Part shown: piece by piece, positions 38,541 through 47,581 of the stretch
How the letters are laid out: each line of letters starts with the position of its first letter
Position numbering within the stretch: the stretch's first letter is position 1
Source: Sarcomyxa edulis
Taxonomy: Eukaryota > Basidiomycota > Agaricomycetes > Agaricales > Mycenaceae
Direction: 5' to 3'
NCBI GenBank assembly: GCA_009761415.1
Contig: QUOL01000001.1
Coordinates: forward strand, 2,480,001-2,544,000
Length of the DNA: 64,000 nucleotides
The notes under the pieces: model-generated
Database searches by the model: none
Told to the model about the DNA's origin: nothing
Seen by the model: the letters and a program-made list of their open reading frames with translations, nothing else
Translations under genes and position numbers: made by a program

Positions 38541-41037
38541 TCATCGGTAGTGAGCCTGGGGCCTATAATATGAACGAGAACCCGAGGCGGAAGGAATTTG
38601 GGGATCCACTGCAGTCAGTGGAGGCGCAGAAGTGGAAAAGGGGACAGAACCGTCGGGTGGATGGACTGGTGATGCTGCAGCAGTATGTGGGTGGTCAGAA
38701 ACATGGTTACGGTAGTGCGAGAATGTAGTCCTTGTAATCGGAGGTGGGGATGATGTGTTGTCATCGCGTTGTGGCATGGCGGAGGTGTTAGCAGTGGAAG
38801 AATGTGTTGTGCGAGTACGTTTAGCTGGACGGACTATATTCACGCCGTCATCCGCATCGGTGCGACGTCGTTTGGGTGCGGCACGTTTTTTGGTCGCTGG
38901 TAAAGAAGGAATTTCGAGGTTAATGATAAATTCGAAAAGTTCGTCGCCTAGTTTATCCCAGCGTTGCCAGCTGGATTGAATGAGTAGTGCAAGCTGCCCT
39001 TTTGTGCCTATAGGGCCTACTGATGATAGTAATTCGCAGATGTTATTATCGAGAATTGCATGTGGGGCCCACATAGCGGTGGGATAGTCACGACGCTTGA
39101 TGGAACGACGCCATGTATATAGAGCATCACGAACGGAGGGAACCGCTGGCACTTTCTTGGTGGCTTGTTGGCGTGAGACGGCAATGGGTTTACTAGGCCG
39201 TACGAGGTCGTAGAGGCGAGGGTTACATATATCGCAGCATTCGGAAGGAATCACATCTTTCGTGTAATTGGTCAATGAGATCTTTACACCCGAAAACAGA
39301 CGAAACTTACTGGATAGTTGATTGTGAAATATAGCCGCGAGAATTGATCGACGACAAATCGTTGCTTGGATGAAAGCGTATAGGCCTTCTCCGGGTGCAT
39401 CTTCTGAAGGTGTCGGATCGTCGAGACGCGCAACGACATCGTGTTCACCACAAAACATGCCTCGCTTCAGGCCATGAAGCACCGCATAGCCCAAATCTCC
39501 CTTAGCACCTTTACTAACTCGTACTTTCCCTTTTCCTCTGCCCCGGCCTCTCCCTCTTCTCGTTCCAGTACCCCGAGCCGAAGTAGTAACAGTCCGAGTG
39601 TTGTCAGTAACCTCTACAACACTCGGATTAGTTTCGAATGCTGAACGCTCCACTAGCATGATCGCGAGACCCGTGCGGCCATGACTGCGAGCGGCGCGGC
39701 CTGCACGTTGGACCCAGGAAGATAGAGTGCTGGGAGCTTTCCATTGTACGACCATATCGACATCAGGGATGTCACAACCCTACGACAACTTGTCAGTCAG
39801 ACACAGGAAGGAGAGAACAGTCACGTACCATTCCAGCGGCATCCGTACAAACAAGAATACGAATAGCACCTTGTTTGAACAATCGCATAGCCTCATTCCG
39901 ATAGCTAGTCGACATAGCAGCTGTATATGGTCGCACGAGACCTTGCGCACGGTAGCAGGATTTTACACGAGCATTCAAGTGGTCAGTCAGCTCCCCCCCA
40001 ACCTTGATATCGTCGACATATACAAATGCCTTCTTGAGATCTGCTGGTGTTTCCATATTCTCTGGGACGAGGAAGTCGGCATCACGGAATGTATTCATAG
40101 GATGTTCCATTGCGCGAACGACTTGAGAGACATTAGGCCGATCGTTTCCCTCGTTGATGAAGCGATAATTCTTTGCATCAAATTGGAGCTTGACAAGAAG
40201 GTCCCGATGAACCCGTGGTGTGAGAGTGGCAGTCACTGCAATGATGGGGACACTGCGTGGTAAGAACGCACGGATTGTGCCTAAGCTAGCATATTTTTTG
40301 CGGAAAGAATCGCCCCAGTGAGAAACGCAGTGAGCTTCGTCTATGAACACGGAGAGACATCGGGCACCAAATTCAGGCTTGCGCATCACCCCGTCTATGA
40401 ACCGGCGTGACAACAACATCTCGGGGGATATGAGGACAATTTGTGGTTTCCCCGCAACAACATCCTATAATGATTGTGAAAGCCATTAGATCTAGTCTGA
40501 GACTCGATCAACTTGGATGAGGTACGTACCGCCATAACATTCTTTGCACAACCACCATTTGAGCTATTGATTGCGATCGCTTTCAGTCCAAACTCATCCC
40601 GAAAAGTTGCAACCTTAGGAATCTAGTTGGTTAATGCACGATATATGTTTTACTAGTAGACTTACTTGTTCTTCTTGGAGCGCCATCAGTGGCGAGATGA
40701 TAAGTGTTACCTTGCCTTGACTCGATGGAAGAAGATGTGGGCCGGCCGCGATCCCAGTCTTGCCCGAACCGGTAGCTGCATGAAGGATGACGTCCTCGCG
40801 AAGTACCTGTGATGCCATGCATTGAAGCTGGAAGGGACGAGCACCATGTGCCCACGTAGTATAGTGACTTTTGATGAGTTCTGGAAGGCGGTCGAGTTCA
40901 CTTTGGATGGTTCGGCGCTGCTCCTCGGTAAACTTCGAAGATGAAGGTAGAGCCTTTCTAACCCTTCGATTTCTTTGCTTGTGGCGGGTACCCGTAGGAG
41001 TAGATCTAGGCTGGGGCCGAAGAGGAGGGGAAGGCAT
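38541..41037 (-). CDS. RecQ-like ATP-dependent DNA helicase of the mobile element
   Basis: The ATG at 41037 opens a basic N-terminus. Motifs in order are Walker A HAATGSGKTGIAAG (about residues 86-99), ISPLMALQEEQ, ISPEMLLSRRF, the RecQ-type box FIDEAHCVSHWGDSFRKKY, IAVTATLTPRVHRDL, ILVCTDAAGMGCDIPDVD and the motif VI version QRAGRAARSHGRTG. A RecQ zinc-binding-like cysteine set follows (PSECCDIC). The C-terminal part is basic and Ser-rich (KKRAAPKRRRTDADD). At least four introns are needed, including one of 54 nt in phase that removes the FRLFSGVK segment before VIPSECC. The helicase would unwind DNA 3'-5' by family analogy. It is transcribed away from the DUF6589 gene, and no disruption was seen. 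Its place inside inverted repeats suggests that it serves the element rather than the host. Confidence 0.85.
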
Positions 41038-41128
41038 GATCAGAAGAAAGGAGCTTCGAGATAGGAGCAGTCAAGTCTAAAAAATGTGGCAGTGTCGAAT
41101 CGCACTCCCCTCTTTCCTCGAGTCTCCC
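41038..41128. promoter_or_regulatory. Bidirectional promoter of the helicase/DUF6589 pair
   Basis: The two start codons (41037 on - and 41129 on +) are only 91 bp apart. An earlier in-frame ATG for DUF6589 at 41084 would leave 46 bp. No TATA box is obvious. Such tight divergence implies joint expression of the two proteins before the retrotransposon insertion. Confidence 0.5.
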
Positions 41129-41425
41129 ATGTCGAATCATATCCATGTACGGGGGAATACCATCCTTTCGTCCAGTGGCTTCTCTGAGAGTGATAGGGCA
41201 AACCTCAACAACAATCTCCCCCCTTCCAGCCCACCCTCACCGGCATCATCGGATATATATGTGGACGGCACTTCAGACGGCATCCCCCTCCTGGAGCTTC
41301 TGAAGCAAAGAGAAGAGGCCCTCAAAACCCCTGTAAAACGCCGGTTGGTTCGTTTACGTCCTCGGAGCTCGTCACTTCCCTATCCTGCACCTTTCATAGA
41401 CACGCCAACAGACTATGCCAGTGAT
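41129..41425 (+). pseudogene. DUF6589 gene, 5' fragment, cut by the retrotransposon
   Basis: The frame begins MSNHIHVRGNTILSSSGFS and encodes a Ser/Pro-rich, probably disordered N-terminus ending in DTPTDYASD at the insertion point. Translation then runs into the 3' LTR of the gypsy element and stops about 50 codons later. The reading frame is the one that resumes at 47577 (DIFFTPRTERKMKN), counting one copy of GTGAT, so this is the same gene as the 3' fragment. The 5' part carries no domain by itself. ATG 41129 was preferred; 41084 is also in frame. Confidence 0.75.
41421..41425. repeat. Target-site duplication GTGAT, left copy
   Basis: GTGAT precedes the LTR start TGTCAG here and follows the other LTR end CTGACA at 47577-47581. 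Five base pairs is the usual Ty3/gypsy duplication length. Confidence 0.9.
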
Positions 41426-41857
41426 TGTCAGGGCAACACCAATCTATACAAGACCAGCGGGCCACTGAAGCGTCACGAGCGAAAGGCGAGAACAGAGAAA
41501 GAGGAGGAGAGGAGATACAGAGGGAAAGAGAGAAGAGAGGGAAGCGATAGAGGATACTACAGGAGTTATATGACTTAGGTTCCCACTAGATTAGCGGTAA
41601 TCCTGAGAGATCGAACTGAGGATCCCCAGGGTGCATAGCGCCCTTTATATATCTACCTACATTACATGATTGGTAAGCTATAGAATCCTATGGAACATAA
41701 TGGAACACCATTAGTAAGATGATGATGCAACTCCGCAGCACCTTAGTAATTGCATCAGTCAGCAGCAGGAATAAAGGTATCCCAAGGAATAACTATAGCC
41801 CCCTGATAAGATAAGATAAGATCAAAGATAAAGTCCAAAATGAGTCGTTTCCTGACA
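41426..41857 (-). repeat. 3' LTR of the gypsy element
   Basis: 432 bp, bounded by TGTCAG and CTGACA. It appears identical to 47145-47576. On the - strand it contains a TATATAAAGG box about 33 nt before a TCAGTTCGATCT sequence, the likely promoter and transcript start in the matching 5' LTR. Confidence 0.93.
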
Positions 41858-41868
41858 TCACCCCCCTT
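41858..41868 (-). promoter_or_regulatory. Polypurine tract
   Basis: AAGGGGGGTGA on the - strand directly precedes the 3' LTR and directly follows the pol stop codon. It is the expected plus-strand DNA primer of the retroelement. Confidence 0.8.
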
Positions 41869-44800
41869 CTAGGTCGAATCGTCCTCGATATGACTACGAT
41901 TAAGTGGTATCGACCAAGTCGGGATGTGTTTTGTCCTTTCCTTCTCCAAGACCGAGATTGTGGCATCAGTGTAGGTTTCGAGAGGTCTAAACGGCAGTTG
42001 AGTGAAGAGTGCAGCGTTAATCCGTCGCGGTGCATTGGGGTGCAACTGATGGAACTGTCGAACCAGTCTTTTTGCACGATCAACGTTATCCTCCGGTTCC
42101 CAGGTGTTGTGTTCGTCGGTGTACCCCTTCCACTTGATCAAATAGTACAGCTTGCCTCGTTCCAACTTAGAGTTCAAGATTTCTTCAACTTCGTATTGGG
42201 GTTCACCTTCGACCTGGATTGGAGGGGGAGGATCGGATCTTTGGCCTTCGATCTGGGGTGGAACGTAGCGTCGCAGTTTGGAGACATTGAATACGGGGTG
42301 TAGCTTGTTGTAACGCTTTGGCAACTTGAGTTTATACGCGTTGGGCGACACAACTTTGGTGATTTCGAATGGTCCGTCCCGCTTGTGACTTAGCTTTTTG
42401 GAGGGGCGGTCTGTCTTGATGTCGCTCAAGTCAAGATACACCTTGTCTCCAACCTTGTACTGTGGGGTTTCGATCCGACCTTGATCTGCAAATCTCTTCA
42501 TCTCATCTGCCGCCTTATTTAGAGCCGCCTCTACTTCCTCATGGACCTTTTTCATGCGTAGTGCAAAGTCCTCAGCAGCTTCTGACTTGACATTTCTTTT
42601 CGGCTCGACCCCCATCCTTGGATGTCTTCCAGTATTGGCGTAGAAGGGGGAGACTTGAGTCGACGACGAAACTCGGTTGTTAAGCGCAAACTCGGCGATG
42701 GCTAGCCAATCAGCCCAATCATTTTGCCTATGATTGATGAACAAGCGAAGATATTGTTCAATTTCCTGGTTGGTTCTTTCCGTTTGTCCATCACTTTGAG
42801 GGTGGTAGGCTGTCGACAGTTTGCGTTTGACACCGAGTAGCGTGTGAAGGTCTTTCATGAGCTGCGAGGCAAATTGCGGTCCGCGGTCCGAGATGACTGA
42901 GTCCGGGAGACCGTGGTACCTCCAGACGTGATCTCTGTAAAGCGCGGCTAGTCCAAGGGACGACAATTCTTCGGAGCATGGGATGATGTGGGTCATTTTG
43001 GTGAATCTGTCAACGACCACGAGAATTGCATCGTTCCCTTGGCTATCTGGCAGTCCAGTGATCAAATCTACGGAGATATCTGTCCACGGCGCCGAAGGGG
43101 TGCGGTTAGGCATGAGCTTTCCTATTGGTGGGGCAGGGAATGTCTTTGTTCGATTACATTTGTCGCAACCTTCGATGTACTGGGTTACAAATTTAGTCAT
43201 TCCTGGCCACCAGTAGTTCCTGCTCATGAGCTCTAGGGTCTTCCACTTTCCAGGGTGTCCCATGACTGCAGAATCGTGATGTAATTCCACAATCTTTCGC
43301 CGTAGTTCTTCCTTCTTAGGGACGTAGACTTTTCCCCGGAATAGTATCAACCCTTGCTCTTCTGACCACTCTTCTTCTCTGAGACGTCTGACAGGGGAAT
43401 GTTTGAGTTCTTCAACAGCTTTGACCACCGACTCATCATAGTCTTTGCACTTTCTGATGTCTGATAAAATGCTAGACTCGTTGTTTTCGATCAAAACGTG
43501 GCCCTGTTGAAGCGCTCGGATTCGGAAAAACTCTGGTTTCAGAAGGATTTGATTCTGGTTATCCTCTTCCCCCTTGTCATGATCTGCTCGTCTCGAGAGA
43601 TAATCTGGTTTGGCCGATGCAGACCCTGGTCGGTGTTTCAGCACAAAATCAAATCGCGATAGGTAAAGTGCCCATCTCGCTTGTCGTCGATTCAAGTTCC
43701 GTGCTGTTTTGAAGTATTCCAGGTTCTTATGGTCGCTCCAGATTACCACCGGGTGGTCAGCCCCTTCGAGGTAGTGTCGCCATTCTTCCAAACATCGAAT
43801 GATGGCTAGCATTTCTTTATCGTGTATATCATAGTTGCGTTGCACATCATTCAATCCTTTGGAGAGATAGGCGCACGGTCTCCATTTACCATCATCACAG
43901 AGCATGCTTAGAATACCCCCAGTCGCATGACCTGAGGAGTCGGCCTCAATCTTCATCTGCTTTGTCGGGTCAGGATATACGAGGACAGGCTTGGAGGAGA
44001 ATCTTCTCTTTAACTCGTCGAATGCCTTTTGTTGTTCCTCCGTCCATTTCCATGGTGCATCCTTCCGGGTGAGCTGATGAAGGGGTTTTGCCACTTTAGA
44101 GAATCCCTCTATGAAGCGCCGGTAGAAGTTAGCAAAGCCGAGAAAGGCTTGCAGCTCCTTGACTTTTGTTGGTACCGGCCACTTCATGACTGCTTCGACT
44201 TTCTTGGGATCCATTCTAATGTGGTCACCCGAGATGATGAGACCGAGGTATTCCAGCTCTGTTTTCTCAAACTCGCATTTTTCGGGTTTAAGGAATAGAT
44301 CATTGTCTCGTAGGATTTCAAGAACTTGTTTGACTATTTTCCTGTGTTCTTCCAGTGTCTTGGTGAAGATCAGGATGTCGTCCATGTAAACAATGACTAC
44401 TCCTTTATCGATCAGCGGTTTGAGAATGTGGTTCATCATGGTCTGGAAGGAAGCCGGCGAATTCATCAGTCCAAAGAACATAACGGTTGGTTCGAACATC
44501 CCTCTGTTGGTTTTGAAGGCTGCTTTCCACTCATCCCCTTCCTTGATGCGCAAATTGTTGTATCCCCACCGTAGGTCTAATTTGGTGAAGATCTTTGCGT
44601 TTTTAAGTTTATCGACAAGTTCGGGGATCAGGGGTAGTGGGTAAGCGTTCTTGACTGTGTGGGAGTTCAGATGCCGATAGTCTTGAACCGGGCGATTCGT
44701 ACCGTCTTTCTTCTTCACGAAGAAGAAGGGAGCCGCTTGGGGAGACTTCGAGGGTCGGATATATCCTTTGCGTAGGTTCTCGTCGATGAATTTGTCGAGT

Positions 44801-45600
44801 TCCTTTTGTTCTTTTGGTGACAGAGGGTACAGTTTAGGGTTTTGAGGGATAAAGGTGTCTTTCAGATCTATGGGATGGTCCCAAGGTCGTCGTTCAGGGA
44901 GTCGTTCCGACGCCTTCTTTTCGAACAGTTCTAAGAACTCATGATACTGTTCGGGGACTATGGTTTCGGGTTTAGGTTTAGATTGAAAGACCCCTGCGTC
45001 ACCAGCAAAGAATATCCGTTCCGTTGGAATTTCTTCATACTCGTCGTCTTCTTTATGAGCCCAAGGATCATACCACGTGTGGTAGATGGCTTCTTCGTCT
45101 TCACCTTCTTCATCTTCGTTGACCATGGTGGGGAATGGGGTCTTAGCTTTGGCTTTTGCCTTGCGGCGTACCTTAGCGTCGTACCCACATTCTTTTGGAC
45201 ACCTAGTCATCTCCACTTCACCCTTTTCCCAGTCTATTTCCGGGTTGTGCTTCTTCAACCAGGAGTGTCCGATAATAACCGCCATCTTTCCAAGGTTGGT
45301 GATCGCAAAAGTAGCACGTTCCTTATGCCCCTTATAGTTCAGGATCATGTCTACTTCTTCTGTGATCGACCCTCCTTCGTTCAGGGTTCCATCTACATTG
45401 TATACTTGAATGGGTCTTTTCAGTCGTCGGGTTGCTAGCCCATTGCCTTTTGCAAATTCTTTATCCATAAACAATGTAGTGGCCCCTGAATCCAGCAACG
45501 CATCAATGTTGATCGCACGATGAGTGTCAAGAGTTCTAAGACCAACGTTCATAGAAACGTGTGTCTTAAGGTTGAGGGTTCTGACATAATGTTTTTCCAC
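41869..45600 (-). CDS. pol: Pol polyprotein of chromodomain gypsy element
   Basis: About 1,243 codons without a stop. A retropepsin motif LLDSGATTLF lies near residues 35-44. Reverse transcriptase has FFVKKKDGTNRPVQDYRHLN and the active site YMDDILIF near 403-410. RNase H carries KIEADSSGHATGG near 550. Integrase has the zinc finger HHDSAVMGHPGKW with CDKCNRTK near 770-815, and a DDE core with DISVDLITG, ISDRGPQF and GQTERTNQEIE near 840-940. A GPY/F-like part (KRDGPFEI) precedes a C-terminal chromodomain (YEVEEILNSK, LIKWKGYTDEHNTWEPEDNV) near 1130-1175. The first listed codon is GTG, and the frame stays open upstream across the gag stop in the -1 frame, so expression by frameshifting from gag is likely. 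Confidence 0.93.
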   Translation of the reverse strand: MEKHYVRTLNLKTHVSMNVGLRTLDTHRAINIDALLDSGATTLFMDKEFAKGNGLATRRLKRPIQVYNVDGTLNEGGSITEEVDMILNYKGHKERATFAITNLGKMAVIIGHSWLKKHNPEIDWEKGEVEMTRCPKECGYDAKVRRKAKAKAKTPFPTMVNEDEEGEDEEAIYHTWYDPWAHKEDDEYEEIPTERIFFAGDAGVFQSKPKPETIVPEQYHEFLELFEKKASERLPERRPWDHPIDLKDTFIPQNPKLYPLSPKEQKELDKFIDENLRKGYIRPSKSPQAAPFFFVKKKDGTNRPVQDYRHLNSHTVKNAYPLPLIPELVDKLKNAKIFTKLDLRWGYNNLRIKEGDEWKAAFKTNRGMFEPTVMFFGLMNSPASFQTMMNHILKPLIDKGVVIVYMDDILIFTKTLEEHRKIVKQVLEILRDNDLFLKPEKCEFEKTELEYLGLIISGDHIRMDPKKVEAVMKWPVPTKVKELQAFLGFANFYRRFIEGFSKVAKPLHQLTRKDAPWKWTEEQQKAFDELKRRFSSKPVLVYPDPTKQMKIEADSSGHATGGILSMLCDDGKWRPCAYLSKGLNDVQRNYDIHDKEMLAIIRCLEEWRHYLEGADHPVVIWSDHKNLEYFKTARNLNRRQARWALYLSRFDFVLKHRPGSASAKPDYLSRRADHDKGEEDNQNQILLKPEFFRIRALQQGHVLIENNESSILSDIRKCKDYDESVVKAVEELKHSPVRRLREEEWSEEQGLILFRGKVYVPKKEELRRKIVELHHDSAVMGHPGKWKTLELMSRNYWWPGMTKFVTQYIEGCDKCNRTKTFPAPPIGKLMPNRTPSAPWTDISVDLITGLPDSQGNDAILVVVDRFTKMTHIIPCSEELSSLGLAALYRDHVWRYHGLPDSVISDRGPQFASQLMKDLHTLLGVKRKLSTAYHPQSDGQTERTNQEIEQYLRLFINHRQNDWADWLAIAEFALNNRVSSSTQVSPFYANTGRHPRMGVEPKRNVKSEAAEDFALRMKKVHEEVEAALNKAADEMKRFADQGRIETPQYKVGDKVYLDLSDIKTDRPSKKLSHKRDGPFEITKVVSPNAYKLKLPKRYNKLHPVFNVSKLRRYVPPQIEGQRSDPPPPIQVEGEPQYEVEEILNSKLERGKLYYLIKWKGYTDEHNTWEPEDNVDRAKRLVRQFHQLHPNAPRRINAALFTQLPFRPLETYTDATISVLEKERTKHIPTWSIPLNRSHIEDDST

Positions 45601-45710
45601 AGGGGGTTTCGATTCGTGAGCGGGGGAAACAACTTTATTTTCTTCAAAATGTACATGTTTTTCTATTCTAGAATCGGAACCCTTGGTAGCGGCAACCGAG
45701 TTTGTGGAAG

Positions 45711-46700
45711 TTACTGATTGCCGTTTTGAAAACCCTCTTCCTTTCGGAAGTACTCTCTCAACTCGTCAAACGTCATGCTTCTGATGTCGGCATAGGTACA
45801 GTTACGAGCGATGTGTCCTAGCCGTTGGCAACGGAAGCATTTGATAGGTGGACGTTTGCCGGCGCGATCCACATCCATGGCGTCTGGGTCCCTTTGCCTT
45901 GGCGCATCGGGCTGACGTTGAGGTGGTACAACTGGGGCTGGAGGCGGAGCTACTGGTTTGTCTCGACGAGGTTGTGTCCTGGATGTGTCGTTCCAGACGT
46001 TCTTGGCTTTCTCGTTGTAGCGAATGCGTTGATTGTCCAGCTTTAGCACCCATTCGTACCAGCCAGCCAGGGTGTTTGGCATAGCAGGTAATGCGTAGAC
46101 GCGTTCTCGAAGCCGATGGTTTAGACCCGTTTCGAACTTTTCAATCAATGCTACCTCATTGTACCCAGTACGTGGGGCGATCGATGCAAAAGCCCGGACG
46201 TACTCGTCGGCGGTCTGGCTGCCCTGGAACAACTTGCTCATGTCAGTCTGAGCCGTATCTTGGGGATTGGGATCGGCAAAAGACTTTCTGAACTTTTGGA
46301 TAAAGTCATTCCAGCTGGTGAAGGGAGCCTGTCGCCGGAGAGAGGTCATAGGATCTATTGTTCCAACCTGACTGATAGCCGTTAACGCCAAATCCACAAA
46401 GGTTTGTGCGGTTCCCCCCTGGATGTATGAGAGCGCAAACGAGATTTTGGTATCATCGTTTGGGAACTCAATGGCTCGACCGTTCATATAGTTGATGTTT
46501 TCGTTGATGAACGCATCGGCCTGGGCTTTGTCTCCAGAGAAAATACGAGGGGGATTGATTTTAGGAAGTCGGGGATGAGGGGCAGGAAGCGGTTGCGGCA
46601 TGGGTTGTGGCTGGGGTTGGGCAAGCTGTTGGTTCAGCAGGTTGGTGAGGGCGGCGATTTGGGTTTCGAGTTGCGTAATGCGGTCATCAGGGTCCTCCAT
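45711..46700 (-). CDS. gag: Gag protein of the gypsy element
   Basis: A 329-codon frame beginning MEDPDDRITQLETQIAALTN, a short coiled-coil-like start followed by a Gln/Pro-rich linker. A retrotransposon gag core follows (KINPPRIFSGDKAQADAFIN, FTSWNDFIQKFRKSFADPN, SQTADEYVRAFASIAPRTGY). The end carries a CCHC zinc knuckle, CFRCQRLGHIARNC, near residues 288-302, which binds the genomic RNA. The stop lies about 110 nt before the listed pol start. Pol is in the -1 frame relative to gag. Confidence 0.9.
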   Translation of the reverse strand: MEDPDDRITQLETQIAALTNLLNQQLAQPQPQPMPQPLPAPHPRLPKINPPRIFSGDKAQADAFINENINYMNGRAIEFPNDDTKISFALSYIQGGTAQTFVDLALTAISQVGTIDPMTSLRRQAPFTSWNDFIQKFRKSFADPNPQDTAQTDMSKLFQGSQTADEYVRAFASIAPRTGYNEVALIEKFETGLNHRLRERVYALPAMPNTLAGWYEWVLKLDNQRIRYNEKAKNVWNDTSRTQPRRDKPVAPPPAPVVPPQRQPDAPRQRDPDAMDVDRAGKRPPIKCFRCQRLGHIARNCTYADIRSMTFDELREYFRKEEGFQNGNQ

Positions 46701-47130
46701 GGTAGTAGCAAGAGGAGATGCGAGGTGGGAAGGAGTTATGGAAAGATGGGGAGGTTACTACAGACACGATCGAATGCGTGATACTAAACAGGTCCCCGTT
46801 GGTTAGACGGATCAACCCAACCGGATAGTATGCACGAGCGAAAACAATATGAGTGTAGCGCGGTATGCGTAAGGCGAGGTGCCGTTAGCTTGTGTTCTGT
46901 TGCTACTCAGACAATATCCTTCTTCTCTTCCAAAAGGACTATTGCGCGGTTAAGCCTTGGCGACTACTGCAGATCTGAAGTCGGGCTCAACGTTACTTCA
47001 GATTATGCTTGTCAGCTGAGTTGAGTGGAACACAAGTTCTTGATGGCGAGGTAAAAGGTAGTTAGTAATGTGAATGGAAAGAGGGAATGGAGGGGCGCAG
47101 CGTGTATTTCAGGATTAGGGCGTCGTAGGG

Positions 47131-47142
47131 TCAGTTCGATCT
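47131..47142 (-). promoter_or_regulatory. Self-priming primer binding site
   Basis: On the - strand, AGATCGAACTGA lies two bases inside the 5' LTR. It is perfectly complementary over 12 nt to TCAGTTCGATCT within the LTR, about 33 nt downstream of the TATATAAAGG box. This is the arrangement of Tf1/sushi elements, in which the 5' end of the transcript folds back to prime reverse transcription. No tRNA-type TGG start is present at this position. Confidence 0.75.
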
Positions 47143-47144
47143 TC

Positions 47145-47576
47145 TGTCAGGGCAACACCAATCTATACAAGACCAGCGGGCCACTGAAGCGTCACGAGCG
47201 AAAGGCGAGAACAGAGAAAGAGGAGGAGAGGAGATACAGAGGGAAAGAGAGAAGAGAGGGAAGCGATAGAGGATACTACAGGAGTTATATGACTTAGGTT
47301 CCCACTAGATTAGCGGTAATCCTGAGAGATCGAACTGAGGATCCCCAGGGTGCATAGCGCCCTTTATATATCTACCTACATTACATGATTGGTAAGCTAT
47401 AGAATCCTATGGAACATAATGGAACACCATTAGTAAGATGATGATGCAACTCCGCAGCACCTTAGTAATTGCATCAGTCAGCAGCAGGAATAAAGGTATC
47501 CCAAGGAATAACTATAGCCCCCTGATAAGATAAGATAAGATCAAAGATAAAGTCCAAAATGAGTCGTTTCCTGACA
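47145..47576 (-). repeat. 5' LTR of the gypsy element
   Basis: 432 bp with TGTCAG and CTGACA termini. It appears identical to the 3' LTR. The transcript is predicted to start at the TCAGTTCG sequence (- strand; about 47338 in window coordinates), downstream of the TATATAAAGG box. Confidence 0.93.
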
Positions 47577-47581
47577 GTGAT
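47577..47581. repeat. Target-site duplication GTGAT, right copy
   Basis: GTGAT directly follows the LTR end CTGACA and matches 41421-41425. Confidence 0.9.

Larger units (their letters stand above)
41426..47576 (-). mobile_element. Full-length chromodomain Ty3/gypsy LTR retrotransposon
   Basis: A 6,151-bp element on the - strand with two 432-bp LTRs that look identical by eye, a GTGAT target duplication, gag, and a pol in the order protease, reverse transcriptase, RNase H, integrase, chromodomain (a chromovirus). The polypurine tract and a self-complementary primer binding site sit directly inside the LTRs. Both large frames are uninterrupted. Identical LTRs and intact frames indicate a very recent insertion that may still be active. 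It interrupts the DUF6589 gene of the surrounding element. Confidence 0.95.

Noticed and set aside
38541..41037. A telomere-linked helicase marking a chromosome end
   Set aside because: Conserved single-copy genes flank the locus on both sides, no telomeric repeats are seen, and the gene sits within inverted repeats.
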